Source of the DNA: Amycolatopsis acididurans
GTDB taxonomy: Bacteria > Actinomycetota > Actinomycetes > Mycobacteriales > Pseudonocardiaceae
NCBI RefSeq assembly: GCF_012328925.1
Contig: NZ_JAAXLS010000039.1
Span: 1-62,234 of the forward strand
DNA length: 62,234 nt
Direction: 5' to 3'
How positions within the stretch are numbered: the stretch's first letter is position 1; each line of letters starts with the position of its first letter. The translations under genes and the position numbers were made by a program. The notes under the pieces were generated by a model. It did not search any database and was not told the DNA's origin. It saw nothing but the letters and a program-made list of their open reading frames with translations. Below, piece after piece: positions 1-7,873 of this stretch.

Positions 1-278
1 GTTGCTTGGTCTGGAGGGGTGGCCGGCGTGTCGCGTCGTTGTGGGCTGGCTGGCATGGCAGGCCGCTGCGGGGACAGTGCCGAGGGCGTCGGCTGTGGGG
101 ATGGCGCCGAGGGCCTCGACCTTGGGACCGCGGTGCCGGCGGTGGATTGGGCCTGGGGTGGTTCGTGCTCGGATGAGCGGGGCGCCTCGGCAGCACCGGG
201 CTGTGGGCGTGCGTGGTGGGGGCTGCTCCGCGGGTTCGATGCGGCGGGTGCTGCGCGGTGCGTGGGGAGGTCGGCATC
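1..278. other. Left edge, no confident gene
   Basis: I see no convincing coding region here. On the minus strand, downstream of the AbiEi-like gene, the DNA repeats the last codons of that gene. The gene ends with a peptide reading PKVQALGTVPATV, and at about 127-75 the minus strand again reads PKVEALGAIP followed by DALGTVPA. This looks like a short local duplication of the 3' end, or the tail of a related gene lying off the window. Confidence 0.4.
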
Positions 279-1217
279 TCAGACCGTTGCGGGGACGGTG
301 CCGAGGGCCTGGACCTTGGGGCGGCGGCGCTTCGCGGAGTTGGCGAAGGCGCTGGTCAGGTCGCGGGCCACCCGGGCGACATCGGTGCGCAGTTCGAGCG
401 GGGGTGTGCGGACCAGCGCCACGCCGGCGGCGGTCAGGGCCAAGTCGTTCATCTTCGGGCCGCGGTCGGTGGTGCCGCCGAACTGCCAACCCATCGCGAC
501 CTCGTCCCACCACGCGTCGACCACGCCGATCGGGCGGCCGAGCACGTCGCAGACCGTCACGTTCCACACCGGCGCGGGCAGCGGCACGTACTCCAGCAAC
601 TCCCGCGCCACGCCCTGCAGATACGTGTTGCCCATGGTGCCCAGGTTGCGCAGCATCTCGCGCACCGCGGCGGTACCGCGCTGGTTGCCCGCCTCGAGTT
701 CGTGCCGCAGGTCGTTCGCGGTGCACAGGCCGTAGTACACCGGCAGCGCGAGCAGGCGCCGCAGCCGGTCCGGCGCCGCCTCGTGACGGGCCAGGTCGAT
801 GGTCGCGCGTGCGGGCGGCGCGAACGGAATGCCGTTTCGCATCACCGGCTCCGGTAACCGCGAAGTGCGCTCCAGCTTCACGAAATCCTGCGACAGCACG
901 CGCCGGTGCAACGGGACCAGCACGTGCACCCGGCGAGACGACGTCAGCTTCGCGCCGTACGCCCGCAGCGCGTCGACCCCGCTGATGACGCTGCCCGCAC
1001 CGGCGTAGTACGCGGCGGCGCGCAACATCTGACGGCGGGTGGGCTCCCCGTCGTCGAGCATGATCACTCCGGGCAACAGCCGTCGCCATGGGCCACCGGG
1101 ACGACATCGCGACGTGATGACGTGCGGCGTGACCCGTCTTCGCAGGACTGCGCGCGTGGTTATGCCGTCGTCGGCTTCGTTCAGTGCCGTGAGGTCGGCG
1201 TCAGGTGTTCTGACCAT
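279..1217 (-). CDS. AbiEi-like / hypothetical protein, 312 aa
   Basis: This resembles the large actinobacterial family annotated as type IV toxin-antitoxin AbiEi-like antitoxin domain proteins. The N-terminal ~50 residues carry the family's hallmark (a short winged-helix part followed by a phrase like 'W.RLLPGVIMLDDGEPTRRQ'). The middle has 'GSVISGVDALRAYG', and the C-terminal half looks like the nuclease-like region common in these proteins. No partner toxin gene (AbiEii-like nucleotidyltransferase) is visible next to it, so a toxin-antitoxin function is not supported here. Many such orphan copies occur in actinomycetes. The ATG at 1217 is chosen because it opens the recognisable domain. The upstream gap of about 120 bp holds two DnaA-box-like sites. 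Function is uncertain. Confidence 0.7.
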   Translation of the reverse strand: MVRTPDADLTALNEADDGITTRAVLRRRVTPHVITSRCRPGGPWRRLLPGVIMLDDGEPTRRQMLRAAAYYAGAGSVISGVDALRAYGAKLTSSRRVHVLVPLHRRVLSQDFVKLERTSRLPEPVMRNGIPFAPPARATIDLARHEAAPDRLRRLLALPVYYGLCTANDLRHELEAGNQRGTAAVREMLRNLGTMGNTYLQGVARELLEYVPLPAPVWNVTVCDVLGRPIGVVDAWWDEVAMGWQFGGTTDRGPKMNDLALTAAGVALVRTPPLELRTDVARVARDLTSAFANSAKRRRPKVQALGTVPATV

Positions 1218-1266
1218 GCACCCAGAGTGCCGGGGCGAACAGCACCTGGGAACCCGGACTCGGGAA

Positions 1267-1328
1267 TTGTGGACAACTCTCGTGTGCGGTTGGTGGAATC
1301 AAGCGAAAATGCCGCGAGCTGTGGACAA
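1267..1328. promoter_or_regulatory. Two DnaA-box-like sites
   Basis: The gap between two minus-strand genes contains TTGTGGACAA (1267-1276) and TGTGGACAA (1320-1328). Both are the reverse complement of TTGTCCACA, the actinobacterial DnaA-box consensus. They lie in the same orientation about 52 bp apart, upstream of the AbiEi-like gene. They could be DnaA regulatory or titration sites, or a regulator site that happens to match. Confidence 0.5.
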
Positions 1329-1337
1329 CTGCGTGGT

Positions 1338-2696
1338 TCAAATGGCCGTATCGGCGAATCCCGGCTGCCAGCGCTCTACGATGGCGCGCGCGGGAATCTC
1401 CGCGCCGAGCTGACACAGGATTCCGGTGGAACCCGCTGTCACCCGGTGGATCATCAGGTATTCCGGCGGCAGATTGAGCGACCGACCGATACGGAAGTCC
1501 TGCCCGCGGGAATCGCCGACGCGCATCGCCTGGCGCTGCATCCACTTACGCGTGAAATGGAAGGTTTCGGTGGCCAGCGGCTCGGTGAACGGCGCGAGAT
1601 AGGCGAGCACGTCCTCGGCCTGCAGGTCATTGCCGGGGCGAATGAATCCGTTTGTGCGCAGCAAATCCATCAGTTCCGCGGACCGGCCTTCGAGTGCGAG
1701 CCTGGTCATTTCACCGAGGTGCCGGGGGATGCCGTTGGGAAGTTCGGCGACGGCGCCGAAATCGATCACGGCGAGCCGTCCGTCGTCGACGATCATGAAG
1801 TTGCCAGGATGCGGATCGGAATGCAGCAAGCCCGCCCTGGCGGGCGAGGAGTAGTGGAACTCGGCGAGCTGCCTGCCCACCACGTTGCGCGTCTCGGTGT
1901 CGCCGCCCGCGATGATCTTGCCCAGCGGCGTGGCGGAAACCCATTCGGTGATCAGCACCTTCGGCGCGCTCGCCACGACCTTCGGGATCAGGAACTGCTC
2001 GTCGCCGTCGAACGCCCGCGCGAACGTGCGCTGGTTGTCCGCCTCGTGCCGGTAGTCCAGCTCCTCGTCCATCCGCGCCGCCAGCTCGGCGAGCAGCGGT
2101 TTGACGTCCGTGCCCGGCACGAGCGCCTGGAACAGCCTGCTGAACCGCTGCAGCTGGCGCAGGTCGCTGCGCAGTGCCTCGTCCGCGCCCGGGTACTGCA
2201 CCTTGATCGCCACCTCGCGACCGTCGTGCCACACACCGCGATGCACCTGCCCGATGCTGGCCGAAGCCGTGGGCGCGTCGTCGAAGTCGGCGAACCGCTG
2301 CCGCCACGAACGGCCGAGCTGTTCGGCCAGCATCCGGTGGGTCTGCCGCGCCGGCATCGGCGGGGCGGCCGACTGCAGCCTGGTCAGCGCGTCCCGGTAC
2401 GGCGCGGCCATCTCGTCGGGCACCGCGGCCTCGAACACGCTCAGCGCCTGCCCGAACTTCATCGCGCCGCCCTTGAGCGTGCCCAGCACCTCGAACAGCT
2501 GCTCGGCAGCCTTCGCGGACAGCGCGGCGTTGACGTCCTTGGCGTTCTGCCCGGTCAGCCGCCGTCCCCAGCCGCCGACCGCGCGACCGGCGATGCCCAG
2601 CGGCAGGCTGGCCAGCTTCGCGGTGCGCGCCGCGGTCCGGCGGGGGATGCCAGGGTCGTCGTCCCGGTCGTCGCTGCGATCGCGAAAGTCAGTCAC
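1338..2696 (-). CDS. AarF/UbiB (ABC1) family atypical kinase, 452 aa
   Basis: An atypical protein-kinase-like ATPase of the AarF/ABC1/UbiB family. Visible motifs are the family-specific KxGQ ('AMKFGQALS', near residue 80), the alanine/serine nucleotide loop 'ASASIGQVHRG' (near 145), the 'EELDYRHEADN' helix (near 210), 'HSDPHPGNF' as the catalytic-loop equivalent, and 'VIDFGAVAELP' as the DFG motif. In proteobacteria the family supports ubiquinone synthesis. Actinomycetes make menaquinone, so the substrate here is unknown. The neighbours (ThiF-like protein, YgjP-type hydrolase, DUF2342 protein, PDZ-Lon protease, UPF0182) match the block around Rv3193c-Rv3197 of Mycobacterium tuberculosis. The length is normal for the family. 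Confidence 0.92.
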   Translation of the reverse strand: MTDFRDRSDDRDDDPGIPRRTAARTAKLASLPLGIAGRAVGGWGRRLTGQNAKDVNAALSAKAAEQLFEVLGTLKGGAMKFGQALSVFEAAVPDEMAAPYRDALTRLQSAAPPMPARQTHRMLAEQLGRSWRQRFADFDDAPTASASIGQVHRGVWHDGREVAIKVQYPGADEALRSDLRQLQRFSRLFQALVPGTDVKPLLAELAARMDEELDYRHEADNQRTFARAFDGDEQFLIPKVVASAPKVLITEWVSATPLGKIIAGGDTETRNVVGRQLAEFHYSSPARAGLLHSDPHPGNFMIVDDGRLAVIDFGAVAELPNGIPRHLGEMTRLALEGRSAELMDLLRTNGFIRPGNDLQAEDVLAYLAPFTEPLATETFHFTRKWMQRQAMRVGDSRGQDFRIGRSLNLPPEYLMIHRVTAGSTGILCQLGAEIPARAIVERWQPGFADTAI

Positions 2697-2753
2697 CTGA
2701 ACGATTGTGCCTTGTGAATGATCCTTCGCGCAGCCGCCCGTGGAGGGAGCCGG

Positions 2754-3779
2754 TCAGTACCCGCCTGCGGGTGCACCACAGCCGCACTCCGGATTGGGCG
2801 GCCACGGACGATGTTCGATCGTGCCCTCGTGGGTGTCGATCTCGATCGTCGTGTTCCACACCGGAGGCGGGGTTTCACCTGGGCTGAGCGCCCGCAGCAC
2901 CTGCGCCGCCGCGACCGCCGCGGCGGCCTGCACGCTCGACAGATCGGCCTGCTGGCTGCGGCCTGCGAGCTGCCCGGCGACGGCGGGCCACCGCGAGTCC
3001 ATCGACCTGCGGTGCAGGTCGGCGCATCGCATGCAGGTGCTGCGGCCGGGGTAGACGAGCGGGCCGACGATGCCCAGCCCCTCACGCACCCGGACCGGCA
3101 TGTGCGGCACGCCCTCATGAAACAGCATCCGGATCAGCTCGGGCGCGGGCACGATCGCATCCGCGAGCACGGCCAGCTCGGGCCGCCGGTCGCGGCTCAG
3201 CCGCTTCGTGTGCACCGCCGGGTTCGCCCGCTGGATCGCTTCAGCCGCGGCCACCCGCCGCTGCCTGCCGATATCGCTGTCCAGATAGCCGCTGCCGGTG
3301 TCCTGATCGGTCACGTACCCCTCTGCCTCGACCCGCACGTGCCCGACGCCCGCGGCCGCGAGCATCGTGGCCACCGCGATCGTCAGCCTGCCGGAGCCGT
3401 GCAGCACGACGGCACTGTGCGCCCGCCGCGAGTAGGCGTCGCGGACCGGCTGCCGGGCGCGCAGTGCCCACAGGCCCACCTCGCCCGCCGTGCGTCCCCG
3501 GCCCGCCGGGGACCAGGCCTCCTCGACGAGCCCGAGCCGGGTGAGCCGGGTGAGAAGGTCGTGGAGCTGATCGACATGTTCGCTCTCAGCGATCGAGAGC
3601 AGTTCGTCGGTGCGCAGGCTGCCGTCGAGCCGGTGCAGCGCTTTCACGAGATCCGGCGGCAGACCGGAGGCGACCATGGCGTGCCGTGGGTCGAGCCCGA
3701 TCTGGATCTCGCCCGGCCTGCGGTCGAACACCTCCAGCCCAGGTCGCAGCCTCGCGCGTTTGGGTAGTTGTCTGGTCAC
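2754..3779 (-). CDS. ThiF-like / TOMM leader-binding-type protein, 341 aa
   Basis: The N-terminal ~100 residues look like the winged-helix peptide-recognition fold seen in TOMM cyclodehydratase partner proteins. The remainder resembles a divergent ThiF/E1-like Rossmann domain ('AVVLHGSGRLTIAVATMLAAAGVGHVRV'). Cysteine pairs at 'STCMRCADLH' and near the C-terminus ('ECGCGAP') could bind zinc. No precursor peptide or YcaO gene lies beside it. This is the solitary actinobacterial form that sits next to AarF, as in the Rv3196-Rv3197 region of M. tuberculosis. Translation starts at a GTG at 3779. It is divergent from the YgjP-type gene, across a gap with an inverted pair of TTATCCACA sites. The biochemical role is unknown. 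Confidence 0.7.
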   Translation of the reverse strand: MTRQLPKRARLRPGLEVFDRRPGEIQIGLDPRHAMVASGLPPDLVKALHRLDGSLRTDELLSIAESEHVDQLHDLLTRLTRLGLVEEAWSPAGRGRTAGEVGLWALRARQPVRDAYSRRAHSAVVLHGSGRLTIAVATMLAAAGVGHVRVEAEGYVTDQDTGSGYLDSDIGRQRRVAAAEAIQRANPAVHTKRLSRDRRPELAVLADAIVPAPELIRMLFHEGVPHMPVRVREGLGIVGPLVYPGRSTCMRCADLHRRSMDSRWPAVAGQLAGRSQQADLSSVQAAAAVAAAQVLRALSPGETPPPVWNTTIEIDTHEGTIEHRPWPPNPECGCGAPAGGY

Positions 3780-3828
3780 GCGAATCAGCCTGGCAGCACG
3801 CCACTAAGAATCCGCTAATCAGGATTCC

Positions 3829-3864
3829 GAGTTATCCACAGGTTGAATTGATTGTGGATAACTC
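3829..3864. promoter_or_regulatory. Perfect 12-bp inverted repeat containing two DnaA-box consensus sites
   Basis: GAGTTATCCACA (3829-3840) and its exact reverse complement TGTGGATAACTC (3853-3864) are separated by 12 bases. Each arm contains the classical DnaA box TTATCCACA. The element sits between divergently transcribed genes, so it could control both. It may be a DnaA-responsive operator or the binding site of a dimeric regulator. Confidence 0.6.
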
Positions 3865-3921
3865 AACCGTCGCGATAGTCAAGTCTCCCGAGTTGTCGGT
3901 GCCTGGCTTTACCGTGGACTC

Positions 3922-4518
3922 GTGGCGAACGCACGGGTGCCCTCACCCAGGGGCCGGGACAGAATCGAGCAGTTGGAAACCGCTCAGCAGAAGGTCGAAG
4001 TGCGCCGTAGCCCACGCCGCAAGAGCACGGTGACGGCGTACCGGGACGGCGACACGTTGATCGTGCTCATCCCAGCCGGGATGAGCAGGGCGGAGGAGAA
4101 ACACTGGGTCGCGGAGATGGAGCGCAAACTCCAGCGCAAGGAGTCGCGGCGGGCCTCACCGGCACGCGAGTCCGACGCGGCGCTGATGGCCAGGTGCGCG
4201 CAGCTGTCGGCGCGCTACCTCGACCAGTCGGCGCTGCCGAGGAGCGTGCGCTGGGTGCCGCCGATGCGCACGCGCTGGGCGTCGTGCACACCGACCGACG
4301 CGACCATCCGGGTCAGCGAGCGGCTGCGCAACGTGCCCTCGTGGGTACTGGACTACGTGCTGGTGCACGAACTCGCGCATCTGCGGGTGGCCGGGCACGA
4401 TGCCCAGTTCTGGTCGCTGGTGCGCAACTACCCGAAGGCCGAGCGCGCGATCGGGTATCTGGAGGGGCTCTCCGCCGCGGCCGGGCTCGGGATCAGCGAG
4501 ATCGACTCGGACGAGTAG
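3922..4518 (+). CDS. YgjP-type M48-like metal-dependent hydrolase, 198 aa
   Basis: A small zinc metallopeptidase-like protein of the YgjP/DUF45 family. The zinc site is clear: HELAH near residue 151 followed by GHDAQFW, giving the HExxH-plus-distal-His arrangement of the family. The region before it ('WASCTPTDATIRVSERLRNVPSWVLDYVLVHELAHL') is the conserved core. Family members have been linked to restriction-modification loci and housekeeping proteolysis, but no substrate is established. The gene starts with GTG at 3922, downstream of the DnaA-box-like inverted repeat. It ends at a strong hairpin shared with the convergent gene. Confidence 0.85.
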   Translation: MANARVPSPRGRDRIEQLETAQQKVEVRRSPRRKSTVTAYRDGDTLIVLIPAGMSRAEEKHWVAEMERKLQRKESRRASPARESDAALMARCAQLSARYLDQSALPRSVRWVPPMRTRWASCTPTDATIRVSERLRNVPSWVLDYVLVHELAHLRVAGHDAQFWSLVRNYPKAERAIGYLEGLSAAAGLGISEIDSDE

Positions 4519-4533
4519 CACAGGCCAGCTAAA

Positions 4534-4564
4534 GCGAGGGACGTTCGACGCGAACGTCCCTCGC
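4534..4564. terminator. Bidirectional hairpin between convergent genes
   Basis: GCGAGGGACGTTCG (4534-4547) and its exact reverse complement (4551-4564) surround a 3-base loop. It lies between the ends of the YgjP-type gene and the DUF2342 gene. There is no long T-run, as is common for actinomycete terminators. Confidence 0.8.
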
Positions 4565-4578
4565 CGTGTGTTCGTGGC

Positions 4579-5916
4579 TCAGTCCTGGTCGGGCTTGTCG
4601 TCCGAGCCGGACTCGTCCTCGGCCTTGCGGGTGCGTTCCAGCTCCGCGATCGGGTCGAGGTCGTCGATGCTCGCCTGGTCGCCGAGCCGCTCGCTGAACT
4701 CCATCGGGTCGTCGAGGTCCTCGGCGGTGGGCATCAGGTCCGGGTGCGACCACAGACCGTCGCGCTTGTCGATGCCGTGCTGATCGCCGACCAGCTTCCA
4801 CAGCGCCGACGCCGCGCGCATGCGGCGCGGCCGCAGCTCGAGACCCACCAGCGTCGCGAAGGTCTGCTCGGCGGGACCACCGGTGGCGCGCCGGCGCCGC
4901 AGCGTCTCGCGCAGCGCGTCCGCACCGGGGAGCCGGTCGCCGACGGCCTCCGCGACCACGACGTCCACCCAGCCCTCGACCAGCGCCAGCAGCGTTTCGA
5001 GCCGGGCCAGCGCCGCCTGCTGCTCGGGCGTGGTCTTCGGCTCCAGCAGGCCGGAGGACATGGCCTCCTCGATGCTCGCCGGGTTGCTCGGGTCGACCTG
5101 GCCTGCCAGCTGCTCCAGCGCCGAGGTGTCCACCTTGATGCCGTGCGCGAACTCCTCGACCGTCGCCAGCAGCCGCTGCCGCAGCCACGGCACGTGCGCG
5201 AACAGCCGCTGGTGTGCAGCCTCGCGCGCCGCGAGGAACACGAGCACCTCGCTGTTGGGCAGCTCGAGTCCCTCGGTGAACTTCTCGATGTTCGCGGGAA
5301 GCAGAGCGGACGTGGCGTCCGGCCCCAGCGGCAGCCCCACCTCGGTGGACGTCAGTACCTCCGAGGCCAGCTGCGCGAGCGCGTTGCCGAGCTGCGAGCC
5401 GAAGGCCATGCCCCCCATCTGGCCGACCATCGACAACAGCGGCCCCGCCGCCTGCTTGGCCTCGGCGGGCAGCGCCTCGACCCACGCGCCGGAGACCTGC
5501 TGGGCGACCGGATCGCACAGCCGCTGCCAGGTCGGCAGCGTCTTCTGCACCCAGTCGCGGGCCGACCAGGCCACGGTCTGGCTGGCGCCGGCGGGCAGGA
5601 TCGTGGCCGCGTCGAGCCACAGTTCCGCCAGGTGAGCGGCGTCGCGCACCGCGGTGTCGGAGTTGTCGCCAGCCGCGAAGCCGATCTTGCCGCTCGCGCT
5701 CCCGCTGAGCTTCTGCAGCGCGATCTGCTTCGCCAGGTCGTAGTTGACGGGCCCGGTCGAGCTGCCCGCCTGACTGAGCATCTGGCCCAGCTGGCTGAGC
5801 ATCTGGCCGAGCTGGTTGAACGCGTCGGCACCGGACTGCTGGCCGCCGCCTTCCGGCTCGTTTTCGCCGCGCTTGTCGGGATCGGGCATTCCGAAGCCGA
5901 ACGGGAGATTGCTCAT
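4579..5916 (-). CDS. DUF2342 'zinc-dependent metalloprotease' family protein, 445 aa
   Basis: A homologue of the actinobacterial family annotated as zinc-dependent metalloprotease or coenzyme-F420-biosynthesis-associated protein (Rv3195-like). The N-terminus is a low-complexity, Gln/Gly-rich segment with 'NQLGQMLSQLGQMLS'. The conserved core includes 'GSQLGNALAQLA', 'EVLVFLAAREAAHQRLFAHVPWLRQRL' and 'LVEGWVDVVVAEAV'. I do not see a canonical HExxH; the closest match is EAAH in the core, so calling it a protease is unproven. The start at 5916 (MSNLPFGFGMP) is chosen over a longer reading because the family begins there and the upstream part has no protein-like character. It is divergent from the PDZ-Lon protease gene. 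Confidence 0.82.
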   Translation of the reverse strand: MSNLPFGFGMPDPDKRGENEPEGGGQQSGADAFNQLGQMLSQLGQMLSQAGSSTGPVNYDLAKQIALQKLSGSASGKIGFAAGDNSDTAVRDAAHLAELWLDAATILPAGASQTVAWSARDWVQKTLPTWQRLCDPVAQQVSGAWVEALPAEAKQAAGPLLSMVGQMGGMAFGSQLGNALAQLASEVLTSTEVGLPLGPDATSALLPANIEKFTEGLELPNSEVLVFLAAREAAHQRLFAHVPWLRQRLLATVEEFAHGIKVDTSALEQLAGQVDPSNPASIEEAMSSGLLEPKTTPEQQAALARLETLLALVEGWVDVVVAEAVGDRLPGADALRETLRRRRATGGPAEQTFATLVGLELRPRRMRAASALWKLVGDQHGIDKRDGLWSHPDLMPTAEDLDDPMEFSERLGDQASIDDLDPIAELERTRKAEDESGSDDKPDQD

Positions 5917-6030
5917 AACACCACCGTACGCGGCCGTCGCCTCGTGTACCGCGCCAGCCGGGAGGGTGTGTACACGCCCGGCGAGGGCTGGTGATCCGGA
6001 GCTTACGCAGGTGACCGTACGCTGTCTCGG

Positions 6031-7176
6031 GTGAGCGAGTCCCGCGAGGAAACCACTACCCGCAGTACCGGCGCGGCGGAGGTCCCGCCCGATGACGCCG
6101 CACGCGTCAAGCACGCTCGCAGCACGCCGTCGCGCGGCGACAAGCGGCTGAGCAGGCGCGGCTGGACCGTGCTGCTCAGCGGGGTGCTGGTGGTGGCGTT
6201 CGGGTTGGCCGGCGCGTTCGTGAAGGTGCCCTACGTGGCCATCGGCCCCGGCCCCACCTACGACACACTCGGCCAGGCCGGCGGTGCTCCGGTGATCGAG
6301 ATCAACGGCCAGCGGACCTACCCGACCACCGGTGAGCTGCGCATGACCACGGTCTCGCTCAACGACGAGATCACCCTGTTCGGTGCGCTGGGTCTGTGGG
6401 CCAGCGGCCGCTACGCGCTCGCCCCGCGCGAGGAGTACTTCAAGCCGGGGGAGAGCGACGCGCAGGTCCAGCAGGAGAACGTCAAGGAGTTCCAGGACTC
6501 GCAGAGCAACGCCGAGGTCGCCGCGCTACGGCACCTCGGTTACCCCATCAAGGTGCTCGCGCAGGAGATCGTCTCGGGCAGCCCCGCCGACCACGTGCTG
6601 GCCGCGGGCGACCGGCTGCTGTCGGTGAACGGCAAGCAGATCACGCAGGAGGACGACGTCCGCACGGCGGTCGCCGGAACCAAGCCGGGGCAGACGATCC
6701 CGATCACCTTCCAGCACGGCACCGACGCGCCGCGCACCGCCTCCCTTACGCTCGCCGCGAACCCGGACAAGTCGCAGTCGCAGGGCTTCATGGGGCTGCA
6801 GCCGATCGACCGCTCGGATGTGCCGTTCGACGTGAAGGTCTCGCTGCAGGACGTCGGCGGCCCGTCCGCCGGCCTGATGTTCGCGCTCGCGATCGTGGAC
6901 CGGCTGACCCCCGGCGACATGGCCAACGGGACCCATGTGGCGGGCACCGGCGAGATCGACGAGAAGGGCAACGTCGGCGCGATCGGCGGCATCTCGTTCA
7001 AGGTCGTCGGCGCACGCGAAGCCGGGGCCTCGGTGTTCCTCACCCCGGCGCAGAACTGCTCCGAGGCCGCGGCCGCCGCTCCCTCGGGTCTCAAACTGGT
7101 CAAGGTGACCAACTTGGACAGTGCGCTGACCGCGCTGGACGACCTGCGCACCGGCAAGCCCACCCCGTCCTGCTGA
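6031..7176 (+). CDS. PDZ and Lon-type (S16) serine protease, YlbL-like, 381 aa
   Basis: A membrane-anchored protease. After a basic cytoplasmic N-terminus comes one transmembrane helix at about residues 47-66 ('WTVLLSGVLVVAFGLAGAFV'). Next is an extracellular PDZ domain (about 165-250, 'GSPADHVLAAGDRLLSVNGKQI') and a C-terminal Lon-like catalytic domain. The Ser-Lys dyad is visible as 'GGPSAGLMFALAI' (nucleophile Ser) and 'DEKGNVGAIGGISFKV' with the downstream Lys. It corresponds to Rv3194c/YlbL. Translation starts with GTG at 6031. It converges on the PPA1309 gene, with a hairpin at the junction. Confidence 0.9.
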   Translation: MSESREETTTRSTGAAEVPPDDAARVKHARSTPSRGDKRLSRRGWTVLLSGVLVVAFGLAGAFVKVPYVAIGPGPTYDTLGQAGGAPVIEINGQRTYPTTGELRMTTVSLNDEITLFGALGLWASGRYALAPREEYFKPGESDAQVQQENVKEFQDSQSNAEVAALRHLGYPIKVLAQEIVSGSPADHVLAAGDRLLSVNGKQITQEDDVRTAVAGTKPGQTIPITFQHGTDAPRTASLTLAANPDKSQSQGFMGLQPIDRSDVPFDVKVSLQDVGGPSAGLMFALAIVDRLTPGDMANGTHVAGTGEIDEKGNVGAIGGISFKVVGAREAGASVFLTPAQNCSEAAAAAPSGLKLVKVTNLDSALTALDDLRTGKPTPSC

Positions 7177-7177
7177 G

Positions 7178-7198
7178 GCTCGCGCTCAGGGCGCGAGC
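7178..7198. terminator. Hairpin at the convergent junction
   Basis: GCTCGCGC (7178-7185) pairs with GCGCGAGC (7191-7198) around a 5-base loop. It covers the 3' ends of the PDZ-Lon protease gene and the PPA1309 gene and probably terminates both. Confidence 0.6.
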
Positions 7199-7728
7199 GT
7201 GGCGCGGAGCGCCTCGATGAGGTTCGGGGCGAGGTCGGGGTGCTCGATGATCTCGTCGACCGGCTCGCCCTCGGTCTGGGTGTAGCCGCGCAGGCGCATC
7301 ACACACGCCCCGGGTCCGTCCCGCACGACCGCCGCGACGAGCCGCGCCTCGGTGCGGTCCGGGTGGTCGGCGGCGGCCCGCCGCAGCCGGTCCACGTCGA
7401 GCGAGTCGGACGGCAGTGCTTCCTCCGCACTCGGCGGCAGCACGATGATCTCCTGCGCGACCGCGCATCCCACGACGGCTTCCGGCCACGCGATGCGCCC
7501 GAGTGCCTCCGCGAGGTCGCCTTCCGGGAGGTCCTCCTGCGCGACCGGCGTCAGCGGGCTCGCCGCGTCCAGCTGGCCCGCGAGCTCGGGCTGTTCGCGC
7601 AACAGACTCGCCGTCGGCACGAGCGCGAACAGCTGGGGCGGCTGGTCCCACCCGCCCGCGGCGACGAACTCCTCGACCTCGCGCGCGGCGGCGGCGACGG
7701 CCGGGGCCTCATGTGAAGGGGATGCCAT
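7186..7728 (-). CDS. PPA1309 family protein, 180 aa
   Basis: A conserved actinobacterial protein of unknown function. Recognisable segments are 'GGWDQPPQLFALVPTASLL' near residue 30, 'WPEAVVGCAVAQEIIVLPPSAE' near 95, and 'PGACVMRLRGYTQTEGEPVDEIIEHPDLAPNLIEALRATL' at the C-terminus. Its position beside the UPF0182 gene and YlbL-like protease is conserved in actinobacteria. There is no signal peptide and no membrane segment, so it is probably a cytoplasmic protein. Confidence 0.82.
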   Translation of the reverse strand: MASPSHEAPAVAAAAREVEEFVAAGGWDQPPQLFALVPTASLLREQPELAGQLDAASPLTPVAQEDLPEGDLAEALGRIAWPEAVVGCAVAQEIIVLPPSAEEALPSDSLDVDRLRRAAADHPDRTEARLVAAVVRDGPGACVMRLRGYTQTEGEPVDEIIEHPDLAPNLIEALRATLAP

Positions 7729-7873
7729 GCGGTCATCGTGTCAGGGCTGCGGGGCATGTCCGATTTGGGGCGCGTGGGGAACCAATAGCGCTGCTCGTAG
7801 AGTTAGGTAACCAGGGGTAGCGTGCGACCCCGAGCACCCTGGAACGACCTCGCGAACTACAGGAGCGTGTGCA

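Noticed and set aside
906..2717. 603-residue plus-strand reading opposite the AarF gene
   Set aside because: It is the high-GC antisense shadow of a clear kinase-family gene, with Arg/Gly-rich text and no domain.
2754..3779. Full TOMM/RiPP biosynthetic cluster
   Set aside because: No precursor peptide, YcaO or dehydrogenase gene lies nearby; only the ThiF-like protein is present, in a conserved housekeeping context.
1267..3864. Chromosomal origin of replication
   Set aside because: DnaA-like boxes are few, and none of the usual origin neighbours (dnaA, dnaN, recF, rpmH) is present.
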